Assembly: GCA_023388235.1 (NCBI GenBank)
Contig: JAEWGQ010000370.1
Span: 1 to 8,939, forward strand
DNA: 8,939 bases
Direction: 5' to 3'
Source: Actinomycetes bacterium
GTDB taxonomy: Bacteria > Actinomycetota > Actinomycetes > Actinomycetales > Cellulomonadaceae
In this document: positions 1 through 6,773 of the stretch, piece after piece
How the letters are laid out: every line of letters begins with the position of its first letter
Position numbering within the stretch: the first letter of the stretch is position 1
The notes under the pieces: model-generated
The model's database searches: none
What the model was told of the DNA's origin: nothing
What the model saw: the letters and a program-made list of their open reading frames with translations, nothing else
Position numbers and translations under genes: made by a program

Positions 1-150
1 CACGGGTCCCGCCCCGCTGACCGCCGGGACCAGCGAGCCGCCCGCGGCGGCCCACCGGTCGGCCACGTCCTGCGCGGGGACCCCCTCGTCGGCGCACTGC
101 ACCAGCTCGTGCGGCAGCAGGTCCTCCGGCTGCGCCCACGTCAGCCTCAT
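1..150 (-). CDS. Probable second ADP-ribosylglycohydrolase-family protein, N-terminal 50 codons only
   Basis: The ATG at 150-148 overlaps the TGA stop of the preceding gene (ATGA), and the frame stays open to the window edge, so 50 residues are visible. They begin MRLTWAQPEDLLPHELVQ and include DVADRWAAAGG. This is the kind of N-terminal segment (LTW.QPEDL..HEL, then RW..AGG) that I recall from actinobacterial proteins annotated as ADP-ribosylglycohydrolase family, where it precedes the catalytic all-helical domain. No catalytic motif is inside the window, so the family call rests on that resemblance and on the neighbour. If correct, the operon encodes two unlike ARH-fold hydrolases in a row, translationally coupled. 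The alternative is an unrelated small catabolic enzyme. The start is well supported by the overlap; the function is moderately supported. Confidence 0.62.
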   Translation of the reverse strand, partial: MRLTWAQPEDLLPHELVQCADEGVPAQDVADRWAAAGGSLVPAVSGAGPV

Positions 151-1310
151 GCCGCGCCCCCGACCAGGGCGTCCAGCGCATCCGCCCGCGCACGGGCCCG
201 GGCGGCGTCCGCGGCCAGCACCTCGGCGGCGGCCCCGGCGAGCGCACGGCCGGTGGCCCGCAGGTCCATCCGGCTCGCCTGCTCGACCGCGTCCACCCAC
301 TCCGCCGGCACGACGGCGGTGCCGCCCAGCCCCGCCGCGAGCGCGCCCGCCATCACGGCGATCGAGTCCGCGTCCCGGCCGTAGTTCACCGCCGCCAGCA
401 CCGCGCCCCGGTAGTCCCCGGCGTGCGCGGCCAGCAGGCCCAGCGCCACCGGCAGCTCCTCGATGGACTTCGTCCGCGACGGGCGGCGGGCGTCGGCCGA
501 CATGTTCCGGTACTCCGGCCCCACCGAGTCGTACGGCGCCACGGCCTCCCGGACGAGCCGCGCGAGGGCCCGCTCGTCCTCGTCCGACGCCGGCACCCGC
601 ACCCCGGCGACGGCGGCGGCGACCGCGTCGAGCGCGTCCGCCGTGCCGTCGTGCGCCAGGTCCCGGGCGGCCGCGGCCACGTCGGCCACGGACGCGCCCG
701 GGGTGACGGCGGCGGCCACCGCGGCGGCGAACACCCCGGCCGCCTCCCGCCCGTACGAGGACTGGTGCGCCCCCGCGACGTCGATCGCCTCGGCGTACGC
801 GGCGGCGGGGTCCCCCGCGTTCACCACGCCGACCGGCGCCATGTACATCGCGGCGCCGCAGTTCACGATGTTGCCGACGCCCGCCTCGCGCGGGTCCACG
901 TGCCCGTAGTGCAGCCGCGCGACCAGCCACTTCTCGGCGAGGAACACCCGCTGCAGGATCAGGGCCTCCGCCTCGAGCTCGGGCACCCAGGTCGGCTCCC
1001 CGATCATCCGGGGCACCAGGTCCTCGGCGACGGCGTACGCGTCCAGGTGCGCACGCCGCGCCGCGTAGACCTCCACCAGCGCCCGCGTCATCAGGGTGTC
1101 GTCCGTGACGTGCCCGTCGCCCTTGTGGTACGGCGCGATCGGCCGCGCGGTGCGCCAGTCCGGGTAGTACGGCGGGACGATCCCGCGCACCCGCCCGTCG
1201 TACCGCTGCTCGATCTGCTCGGGCGTCCAGCCCTCGGTGGCGCCCCCCAGCGCGTCGCCCACGGCGGCGCCGGTGATCACCGCCACCGCACGGTCGTCCA
1301 GCCAGCTCAC
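147..1310 (-). CDS. ADP-ribosylglycohydrolase (ARH/DraG) family enzyme
   Basis: A 387-residue protein spanning the whole ARH/DraG fold. Family motifs appear in the expected order: GAAVGDALGGATEG (14-27) with the candidate Glu26, VTDDT (68-72) with the Thr-Asp-Asp metal ligands, and NYGRDADS (309-316) with Asp313, Asp315 and Ser316. In characterised ARH members these acidic residues bind two Mg2+ ions that activate water to cleave an ADP-ribosyl or ribosyl bond; here the full set is present, so the enzyme should be active. Start: GTG at 1310-1308, preceded by AGGGAG about 6 nt upstream. It follows the solute-binding protein gene by 43 bp and overlaps the next gene by ATGA. No signal peptide, so cytosolic. 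Its place in a sugar-import operon suggests a small imported glycoside or riboside as substrate rather than an ADP-ribosylated protein; that is inference. Confidence 0.9.
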   Translation of the reverse strand: MSWLDDRAVAVITGAAVGDALGGATEGWTPEQIEQRYDGRVRGIVPPYYPDWRTARPIAPYHKGDGHVTDDTLMTRALVEVYAARRAHLDAYAVAEDLVPRMIGEPTWVPELEAEALILQRVFLAEKWLVARLHYGHVDPREAGVGNIVNCGAAMYMAPVGVVNAGDPAAAYAEAIDVAGAHQSSYGREAAGVFAAAVAAAVTPGASVADVAAAARDLAHDGTADALDAVAAAVAGVRVPASDEDERALARLVREAVAPYDSVGPEYRNMSADARRPSRTKSIEELPVALGLLAAHAGDYRGAVLAAVNYGRDADSIAVMAGALAAGLGGTAVVPAEWVDAVEQASRMDLRATGRALAGAAAEVLAADAARARARADALDALVGGAA

Positions 1311-1329
1311 GGATGCTCCCTGCTCGTCG

Positions 1330-1355
1330 GGTCGGTCGTCGGTCGGTCGCCGGTC
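1330..1355. repeat. Short GGTC-rich repeat tract between two operon genes
   Basis: Five GGTC units (GACC on the coding strand) lie at 1330-1333, 1334-1337, 1341-1344, 1345-1348 and 1352-1355, filling most of the 43-bp gap between the solute-binding protein stop and the hydrolase ribosome-binding site. No stem-loop is formed, so it is not a terminator. It may be simple slippage-prone sequence or a low-structure spacer. No function is assigned. Confidence 0.4.
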
Positions 1356-2640
1356 AGGACGTGATCTCGTCCCACCCCGACGTCAGCTCGTCCGCCAGCG
1401 CGGCGGAGTCGGTCTCGCCGGCGAGGAACCGCTGGAACGCCGGCGTCGCCACGGTGTCCTTCCACTGCGCGTACGCGTCCACGAACAGGTACGGCGCCTC
1501 GGTGAAGTGCTCGCCGGCCGACAGCACCACGTCCCAGCCGGGCTGCCCGGCCAGGTTCCCGGCCATCAGCTCGCGCGCGGACGTGGTGGACGGGATCAGC
1601 GCGTCCGCCTGGTTCAGCGCCGCCAGGTTCTCCGGCTGCGTGAAGTAGTCGAGGAACTGCGCGGCCTCCTCGACGTGCTCGGAGTCGATGTTCACCGACA
1701 GGGTCTGCGGGTTCGCGGCCTGCCCGGCGCCCTCCGAGCCCTCGAGCGGCGGCAGCACCACCCAGTCGAAGCCCTCCGGCGCGTCCGTCGCGATGTTCGC
1801 CGCCTGGTACGACCCCTGGATCGTCAGGGCGACCTGGCCGGCGTAGAACGAGGCCAGCACCTCCGACCCGCTCTGCGTCAGCGTCACCGGGGCGATCGTG
1901 CCCTCGGCCGTCATGTCCGCGACGATCTGCGGGATCGCCAGCTCGCCGTCCCCGACCTCCAGGGTGGCGTCGGCGCCCGTGCCCTCGAAGTACGTGCCGC
2001 CGAACGTCGGCCCCAGCGTCATGAACGCGGCGGTCGGGCTCTTCAGGCCCCAGCCGAGGCCGGCGGTGGTGCCCGTCGTCGTGGCCCGCGCGATGTCCTG
2101 CAGCTCGTCCCAGGTCATCGTGTCGCCCGTCGGCACCTCGACGCCCGCCTGCTCCAGGAGCGTGCGGTTCGCGAACACCATGTACGACTGCAGCTCGGTC
2201 GGGTAGCCGACCACCTGGTCGTCCACGGTGACCGTCGACATGACGCCCTCGGGCACGTCCGCGACGAAGTCCTCGCTCATCAGGTCGGTGAGGTCCGCCA
2301 GGTAGCCGTCCACCGCGAACGGCACGATGCCCGCCGCCTCGTAGTGGATGATGTCCGGCGCCGCGCCGCCGTTGAACTGGGTGATGAGCTTGTCGTAGAT
2401 GCCGTCCCAGCCCGCCGGGACGATCTCGACCTGCACGTCCGGGTTCTCGGTGTTCCACGAGTCGACGATCTGCTCGGTCGCCTCGATCGCGGCGGGCTGG
2501 TCGGACAGCGACTGGAACGTCAGCGTGACGGGGCCGTCGCCGGACCCGCCCTCCCCGCTGTCGTCCCCGCCGCCGCAGGCGGCCAGCAGCAGAGCGGTGC
2601 CCGTGACGCTTGCGACGATGAAAGCTCCACGCGTGTGCAT
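1354..2640 (-). CDS. ABC transporter solute-binding lipoprotein (CUT1 family)
   Basis: A 428-residue extracytoplasmic sugar-binding protein of the bacterial SBP_1 (MalE-like) type. The N-terminus has a basic residue (R4), a hydrophobic stretch and a lipobox LAAC ending at Cys22, followed by a Gly/Asp/Ser-rich linker to about residue 37, as in actinobacterial lipoproteins tethered to the outer membrane face. The mature part holds typical family segments such as FNGGAAPDIIHYEA, MTWDELQDIA and FLDYFTQPENLAALNQ. ATG at 2640-2638, with GAAAGG 10 nt upstream as a plausible ribosome-binding site. It lies after both permease genes instead of before them, which is less common, and should deliver ligand to them. 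The ligand cannot be read from sequence; the operon context suggests a glycoside or riboside. Confidence 0.93.
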   Translation of the reverse strand: MHTRGAFIVASVTGTALLLAACGGGDDSGEGGSGDGPVTLTFQSLSDQPAAIEATEQIVDSWNTENPDVQVEIVPAGWDGIYDKLITQFNGGAAPDIIHYEAAGIVPFAVDGYLADLTDLMSEDFVADVPEGVMSTVTVDDQVVGYPTELQSYMVFANRTLLEQAGVEVPTGDTMTWDELQDIARATTTGTTAGLGWGLKSPTAAFMTLGPTFGGTYFEGTGADATLEVGDGELAIPQIVADMTAEGTIAPVTLTQSGSEVLASFYAGQVALTIQGSYQAANIATDAPEGFDWVVLPPLEGSEGAGQAANPQTLSVNIDSEHVEEAAQFLDYFTQPENLAALNQADALIPSTTSARELMAGNLAGQPGWDVVLSAGEHFTEAPYLFVDAYAQWKDTVATPAFQRFLAGETDSAALADELTSGWDEITS

Positions 2641-2669
2641 TGGCGGTACGCCTTTCGGATGGTGTGGGG

Positions 2670-3497
2670 TCAACCCTTGACGGCCCCGGCGAGCAGCCCG
2701 CCGGTGAGCTTCTTCTGCATGATCGAGAAGAAGACGATGCTGGGGATCGCGGCGAGGACGGACCCCGCGGCGAGCGGCCCGAGCGCGACCTTGCCCTCCC
2801 CGCCGATGAACATCTTCAGCGTGATCGGCAGGGTGTAGTTCTCGGGGGACTGGAGCAGGACGAGCGCGAAGAAGAACTCGTTCCAGGACGACACGAACGA
2901 GAACATCGCGGTGGCGACCACGCCCGGCATCAGCAGCGGCAGCACGATCTCGCGCAGCGCCCGCGCCCGGCCGGCGCCGTCCATCGCGGCGGCCTCCTCC
3001 AGGTCCACCGGGATCGCCGCGACGTAGCCCTGCAGCATCCACAGCGCGAACGGCAGCGTGTACGTGGTGTGCACCAGCGTCAGGCCGACGAGGCTGTCGG
3101 TCAGGCCCAGCGTGCGCAGGATGAGGAACAGCGGCAGCACCACGAGGATCACCGGGAACACCTGGCTGACCAGGATCCAGCCGGTGCCCGCCGTGCGCAG
3201 CGCCCCCCGGAACCGCGCCAGCGCGTACGCCGCCGGCAGCGCGATCAGCACCACCAGGGCGGTGGACACCAGCGCCACCACGAGGGAGTTCGCGGCGGAG
3301 CGCACCAGGCCCTGCCGCTCGAGCGCCTGCGCGAAGTTGTCCCAGTGCCACTGCTCCGGCAGCAGCCGCACCGAGAGCGAGTTCAGCTCCCCGGACGACT
3401 TCACCGACGCCGAGATCAGCCACAGCAGCGGGAACGCCAGGAACACGATGTAGACGGCCAGCGCGGCGTACTGCGCGGGGCGGGCGAGGACTCGCAT
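2670..3497 (-). CDS. Sugar ABC transporter permease, MalG-like (CUT1)
   Basis: A 275-residue inner-membrane permease with about six hydrophobic segments, starting with one at residues 9-29 and ending near 243-259. The cytoplasmic EAA loop, which docks onto the ATPase, is visible as EAAAMDGAG (168-176) followed by LREIVLPLLMP. The C-terminal QKKLTGGLLAGAVKG (261-275) is a hallmark of MalG-type permeases. An in-frame GTG at 3518 would add seven residues, but ATG 3497 is preferred: it has AAGGAG at a 7-nt spacing and begins 1 nt after the stop of the upstream permease gene. It pairs with that permease and the downstream lipoprotein. No ATPase gene is in the window; actinobacterial CUT1 importers often share a multitask MsiK-type ATPase encoded elsewhere (family knowledge, not seen here). 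Confidence 0.94.
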   Translation of the reverse strand: MRVLARPAQYAALAVYIVFLAFPLLWLISASVKSSGELNSLSVRLLPEQWHWDNFAQALERQGLVRSAANSLVVALVSTALVVLIALPAAYALARFRGALRTAGTGWILVSQVFPVILVVLPLFLILRTLGLTDSLVGLTLVHTTYTLPFALWMLQGYVAAIPVDLEEAAAMDGAGRARALREIVLPLLMPGVVATAMFSFVSSWNEFFFALVLLQSPENYTLPITLKMFIGGEGKVALGPLAAGSVLAAIPSIVFFSIMQKKLTGGLLAGAVKG

Positions 3498-3498
3498 C

Positions 3499-4443
3499 TC
3501 AGCGCTCCTTCTCGTCACGGAGCTGGGAGCGCAGGTACCCCACCAGCAGCAGCACCACCACGACCACGAGCACGACGCCCATCGCCGCGGCGTACCCGAT
3601 GTTCCGGTTCTTGAACGCCTCGAGGTACGTGAACAGCATCGGCAGCATCGTCTTGCCGCCGGGGCCGCCCTCGGTCAGCACGTAGACCAGGCTGAACGAG
3701 TTGAAGTTCCAGATGAAGTTCAGCGAGGAGATCGCCGTGACGACCGGGCGCAGGCTCGGGATCGTCACCGACCAGAACCGCCGCCACGTCCCCGCGCCGT
3801 CGATCGCGGCCGCCTCGTACATCTCCGCCGGGATCTGCTGCAGGCCCGCCAGCAGCGTCACCGTGGTCTGCGGCATCCCGACCCAGACGCCGACCACGAT
3901 CACGGCCGGCAGCGCGGTGGAGAAGTCCGCCAGCCAGTTGATGTCGTCCGGCAGCCCCAGGGCCCCGAGCGCGGCGTTCAGCGGCCCCGCGTTCGGGGAG
4001 TAGATCATCCGCCACATGATCGCGACGACCACCGGCGGCATCGCCCACGGGATCAGCGCGAGCACCCGGGTCAGCGCCCGCATCCGCAGGTCCGCCGCGA
4101 GCAGCAGCGCCAGCCCCATGCCGGCGACGATCTGCAGCACCGTGACCGACACCGCCCAGATCAGGCCGATGCGGAACGAGTCCCAGAAGAACGAGTTGTC
4201 CAGCAGCCGCGCGAAGTTCTCGACGCCGACGAACGAGTACTCCGGGCGCCGGACCAGGCGGGCGTCCGTGAAGGCCAGCGCCACGCCGACCAGCAGGGGC
4301 GCGACGCTCAGCACGAGCACGGGCAGCAGGGACGGCAGCACCAGGGCGGCGGCCTCGCGGCGGCGCGCGCGGCCCAGGGACCCGGGCGTGCGCGGCGCGG
4401 TCGAGCGCCGGCGGGCCGCCGGCGGGGTGGCGGTGGCGGTCAT
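3499..4443 (-). CDS. Sugar ABC transporter permease, MalF-like (CUT1)
   Basis: A 314-residue membrane permease. A basic, Ala/Pro/Arg-rich cytoplasmic tail (1-30) precedes the first membrane helix (about 31-58), with further helices to about 286-304. The EAA loop is clear: EAAAIDGAG (210-218) then WRRFWSVTIPSLRP (220-233). YVLTEGGPGGKT (254-265) is the conserved periplasmic/TM segment of MalF/UgpA-like proteins. The start ATG 4443-4441 overlaps the TGA of the LacI gene (ATGA), with a G-rich ribosome-binding sequence just upstream inside the regulator gene, so its translation is probably coupled to the repressor. It forms the heterodimeric channel with the next gene. There is no ligand information in the sequence. 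Confidence 0.94.
   Translation of the reverse strand: MTATATPPAARRRSTAPRTPGSLGRARRREAAALVLPSLLPVLVLSVAPLLVGVALAFTDARLVRRPEYSFVGVENFARLLDNSFFWDSFRIGLIWAVSVTVLQIVAGMGLALLLAADLRMRALTRVLALIPWAMPPVVVAIMWRMIYSPNAGPLNAALGALGLPDDINWLADFSTALPAVIVVGVWVGMPQTTVTLLAGLQQIPAEMYEAAAIDGAGTWRRFWSVTIPSLRPVVTAISSLNFIWNFNSFSLVYVLTEGGPGGKTMLPMLFTYLEAFKNRNIGYAAAMGVVLVVVVVLLLVGYLRSQLRDEKER
3505..3510 (-). promoter_or_regulatory. Ribosome-binding site deciding the MalG-like permease start
   Basis: AAGGAG on the minus strand lies 7 nt before ATG 3497-3495, inside the last codons of the upstream permease gene. It is the strongest Shine-Dalgarno match in the operon and favours the ATG over the earlier in-frame GTG at 3518. 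Confidence 0.8.
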
Positions 4444-5459
4444 CGCGTCCCCCCGGCGGTCGACTCCCGGACCTGCAGCGCCGGCGGCACCGACACGGCG
4501 CGGGCCGGGCGGTCGGCGCCCTCCAGGCGGTCGAGGATCAGCCGGGCCGCGGCGCGCCCGCGCTCCCCGGCGCCGAGCGAGACGCTCGTGAGCGTCGGGT
4601 GGTAGACGCGGCCGATGTCGGTGTCGTCCATGCCCGTGACCGCGAGGTCCTCCGGCACGCGGACCCCCCGCGCCCGGGCCGCACCCAGCACGCCGATCGC
4701 GAGCAGGTCGTTCGCCGCGACCACCGCGTCGAGCGCGTCCGGGCCCGTGTGCCGGTCGAGCAGCCGGTGCGCGGCGGCCAGCCCCGCGGCGACGGTGAAG
4801 TCGGCGGCCACCTCGGTGTCGACGGTCGGCAGGTCGGCACGTGCCACGGCGGCGTCGAACCCGCGCTGGCGGGAGGCGCCGGGCGTGGTGTCCAGCGGGC
4901 CGTTGAGGAACCCGACGCGCCGGCGCCCGAGCCCGACCACGTGCTCGACGGCCTGCACGATGCCCGCCGCGGAGTCGGTCTGCACGGAGTCCAGCCCGTC
5001 CTCGGCGAGCTGCCGGCCGACGACGACCACCGGCACGGTGACCTCGCGGAGCGTGGCGCGCAGCGCGTCGTCCAGGCGGAGCGGGGAGATCACGATGCCG
5101 TCCACCAGGCCGGCGGCCAGGCTGCGCACCAGCGCGCCCGTCGCGTCCGGGGTGTCGCCGGACTCCGCGACGACCAGCCGGTAGCCGCGCTCGGCCACCT
5201 GGTGCTGGATCGCGGTCATCATCTCGACGTAGACCGGGTTCCCGATGTCCGCGACGGCGAACGCGATCTGGAACGTCCGGCGCAGGCGCAGCGAGCGGCC
5301 CGTGCCGTCTGGCGTGTAGCCGAGCTCCTCGGCGGCGGCGCGGACCCGGGCGACCATCGCGGCGCTGGCACCGGAGCCGTGCAGGGCGCGCGAGGCGGAG
5401 GCCAGCGAGACGCCGGCGTGGGCGGCGACCTCCGGCAGCGTGGCGCGGTGAGCGGACAC
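4440..5459 (-). CDS. LacI/GalR-family transcriptional repressor of the transport operon
   Basis: A 339-residue regulator. The N-terminal helix-turn-helix reads LPEVAAHAGVSLASASRALHG (8-28), followed by the hinge region ELGYTPDGTGRSL (45-57) and a periplasmic-binding-protein-like effector domain (about 63-330) with IGNPVYVEMM, QRGFDAA and VTGMDDTDIG typical of the family. The length is normal. Start: GTG 5459-5457, with GAGGGAG 6 nt upstream. It is the first gene of the operon it presumably controls and overlaps the first permease gene by ATGA, so it should be autoregulated through the palindrome at 5494-5507. The expected mechanism is repression relieved by the imported compound or its hydrolysis product; the effector is not predictable from sequence. 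Confidence 0.94.
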   Translation of the reverse strand: MSAHRATLPEVAAHAGVSLASASRALHGSGASAAMVARVRAAAEELGYTPDGTGRSLRLRRTFQIAFAVADIGNPVYVEMMTAIQHQVAERGYRLVVAESGDTPDATGALVRSLAAGLVDGIVISPLRLDDALRATLREVTVPVVVVGRQLAEDGLDSVQTDSAAGIVQAVEHVVGLGRRRVGFLNGPLDTTPGASRQRGFDAAVARADLPTVDTEVAADFTVAAGLAAAHRLLDRHTGPDALDAVVAANDLLAIGVLGAARARGVRVPEDLAVTGMDDTDIGRVYHPTLTSVSLGAGERGRAAARLILDRLEGADRPARAVSVPPALQVRESTAGGTR

Positions 5460-5493
5460 GGACGGCTCCCTCGACGGTGAGGTGGGCGGCGGC

Positions 5494-5507
5494 TGGAAAC
5501 GTTTCCA
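5494..5507. promoter_or_regulatory. LacI-type operator, perfect 14-bp palindrome
   Basis: TGGAAACGTTTCCA is a perfect inverted repeat with the central CG step typical of LacI/GalR-family operators. It lies 34 bp upstream of the regulator GTG, on the predicted transcription start (about 5507), so bound repressor would block initiation. It is the only such site I found in the window, which fits local autoregulation of the whole operon. Confidence 0.88.
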
Positions 5508-5513
5508 AGACCG

Positions 5514-5542
5514 AATGTGTCACACCGCGGGGGACGTGTCAA
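5514..5542 (-). promoter_or_regulatory. Operon promoter (-35 TTGACA, weak -10)
   Basis: A perfect -35 hexamer TTGACA lies at 5542-5537 on the minus strand. After 17 bp, CACATT (5519-5514) keeps the key A2 and T6 of the -10 element but is otherwise weak. A start about 7 nt downstream falls at roughly 5507, the first base of the operator, leaving a leader of about 48 nt before the LacI start codon. A TGTGACACA odd palindrome sits across the spacer and -10; its meaning is unclear. Confidence 0.68.
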
Positions 5543-5543
5543 C

Positions 5544-5571
5544 GGGTGGGTGCCCCTCGCGGCACCCACCC
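5544..5571 (-). terminator. Hairpin terminator of the old yellow enzyme gene
   Basis: An 11-bp perfect stem (GGGTGGGTGCC paired with GGCACCCACCC) closes a 6-nt loop, starting 11 bp past the oxidoreductase stop. There is no U-tract, as is common for actinobacterial terminators. Its promoter-proximal arm ends 1 nt before the TTGACA box of the next operon, so it also insulates that promoter from read-through. A 12-bp palindrome CCGCCCGGGCGG (5570-5581) lies beside it. Confidence 0.75.
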
Positions 5572-5582
5572 GCCCGGGCGGC

Positions 5583-6707
5583 TCAGCCCCAGGAGCCCCG
5601 TCCGTACTGCACCGGCCAGCCCGTGGGCTGCCCCGCGACGACGCTCGCGACCGGGTCGCCCGCGTGCTCGAGCACCGGCGTCTTGTCGTCCAGCGCGTGC
5701 GCCGCCCGCAGCGGCCAGTGCGGGTCGAACAGCGCCGGCCGGCCGATCAGCACCGCGTCGGCGGCGCCCTCCGCGAGCACCTGCTCCGCCTGCTCCGCGG
5801 TCGTGATGAGCCCCACGGCGGCCGTCGCGACCCCGGCGGTCTCCCGCACGGTCCGCGCGGCGGGCACCTGGTACCCCGGGCCGACCGGGATGGACGCGGG
5901 CACGTTGCCGCCGGTGGACACGTCCACCAGGTCCACGCCGTGCGCGCGCAGCAGGGTGGCGACCTCCGCGGTGTCCTCGACGGTCAGGCCGCCGTCGGTC
6001 CAGTCGGTCGCGGACACGCGCACCAGCAGCGGCCGGTCCTCGGGCAGCTCGGCGCGGACGGCGTCGACCGTCTCGAGCAGCAGGCGCGCCCGTGCCTCCG
6101 GCGACCCGCCCCAGGCGTCCGTGCGGTGGTTCGACAGCGGCGACAGGAACTGGTGCAGCAGGTACCCGTGCGCCGCGTGCACCTCGACCAGGTCGAACCC
6201 GGCGTCCAGCGCCCGGCGGGTCGCCGCGGCGAACTGCCCGGGGACGGCCGCGACCTGCTCGGCGGACATGGCCTGCGGCGCGGCGTAGCCGGGGAACGGC
6301 AGCGCCGACGGCCCGACCGTCTCCCAGCCGCCGTCCTCGACGGGCACCGTGCCGGACCCCTCGCCGAACCCGCGGTACGTCGACGCCTTGCGGCCGGCGT
6401 GCGCGAGCTGCACCCCCGACACCGCGCCGCGCGCCCGCACCACGTCGGTGATCCGGCGCCAGGCGGCGACCTGCGCGTCGTCCCAGATGCCGACGTCGTT
6501 CGGGGTGATGCGCCCCTCGGGCACCACCGCGGTCGCCTCGGCGAGCACCAGCCCGAACCCGCCGAGCGCCCGCGCGCCCAGGTGCACGAGGTGCCAGTCG
6601 TTCGGCACCCCGTCGGCGGCGGCGGAGTACTGGCACATCGGGGCCAGCCAGACACGGTTGCGGAAGGTCGTGCCGCGGAGGGTCAGCGGCGACATCAGGA
6701 GGCTCAC
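5583..6707 (-). CDS. NADH:flavin oxidoreductase, old yellow enzyme of the YqjM/NamA class
   Basis: A 374-residue FMN-dependent TIM-barrel ene-reductase, expected to reduce activated C=C bonds with NAD(P)H in the cytosol. It shows the YqjM signature: PMCQYS with Cys25 and Tyr27 (the redox-tuning Cys of this class), GVQLAHAGRKA (98-108), HAAHGYL (177-183) with the substrate-binding His177 and His180, FLSPLSNHRTD (187-197), and PVQYGRG with Arg370, equivalent to the arginine finger of YqjM. Start: GTG 6707 is chosen because it places Cys25 where YqjM has Cys26. ATG 6695 gives a shorter form and ATG 6740 adds 11 residues; none has a strong ribosome-binding site, so the start is uncertain. A hairpin follows the stop. 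The physiological substrate is unknown; no link to its neighbours is visible. Confidence 0.93.
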   Translation of the reverse strand: MSLLMSPLTLRGTTFRNRVWLAPMCQYSAAADGVPNDWHLVHLGARALGGFGLVLAEATAVVPEGRITPNDVGIWDDAQVAAWRRITDVVRARGAVSGVQLAHAGRKASTYRGFGEGSGTVPVEDGGWETVGPSALPFPGYAAPQAMSAEQVAAVPGQFAAATRRALDAGFDLVEVHAAHGYLLHQFLSPLSNHRTDAWGGSPEARARLLLETVDAVRAELPEDRPLLVRVSATDWTDGGLTVEDTAEVATLLRAHGVDLVDVSTGGNVPASIPVGPGYQVPAARTVRETAGVATAAVGLITTAEQAEQVLAEGAADAVLIGRPALFDPHWPLRAAHALDDKTPVLEHAGDPVASVVAGQPTGWPVQYGRGSWG

Positions 6708-6757
6708 GTAGGGCCGAACCGCGCCGGCGCGCGCACGCATTCCGCCGGGCCCGTGCC

Positions 6758-6773
6758 CGTGACGCAGGTCACA
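6758..6773. promoter_or_regulatory. CRP/GlxR-like binding site upstream of the old yellow enzyme gene
   Basis: CGTGACGCAGGTCACA matches the CRP-family consensus TGTGA-N6-TCACA at nine of ten specified positions. It overlaps the stop codon of the pterin dehydratase-like gene and lies about 50 bp upstream of the oxidoreductase start, a plausible place for control of that gene. There is no experimental support, and short palindromes arise by chance in GC-rich DNA. Confidence 0.4.

Noticed and set aside
109..1364. Long plus-strand open frames opposite the ADP-ribosylglycohydrolase gene
   Set aside because: Their translations are Arg/Pro/Ala-rich and without recognisable domains. Stop codons are rare in all frames of such GC-rich DNA, and the minus-strand frame carries a complete enzyme family signature.
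2651..2674. TTGACC just after the MalG-like permease stop, as a separate promoter for the lipoprotein gene
   Set aside because: No acceptable -10 is found at 16-18 bp, and the hexamer is formed by the last codon and stop of the permease. Internal transcription remains possible but is not supported.
2641..3423. The solute-binding protein frame stays open far upstream of its ATG, as if it were a much longer protein
   Set aside because: The extension is low-complexity and runs antiparallel in sense to nothing but the permease gene in another frame. The lipoprotein signal peptide begins exactly at ATG 2640, which fixes the true start.
4444..5523. The MalF-like permease frame also stays open upstream of ATG 4443, suggesting a fusion protein
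   Set aside because: The upstream part is an Arg/Gly/Pro-rich shadow of the LacI gene. The ATGA overlap at 4440-4443 gives a clean start with a normal permease length.
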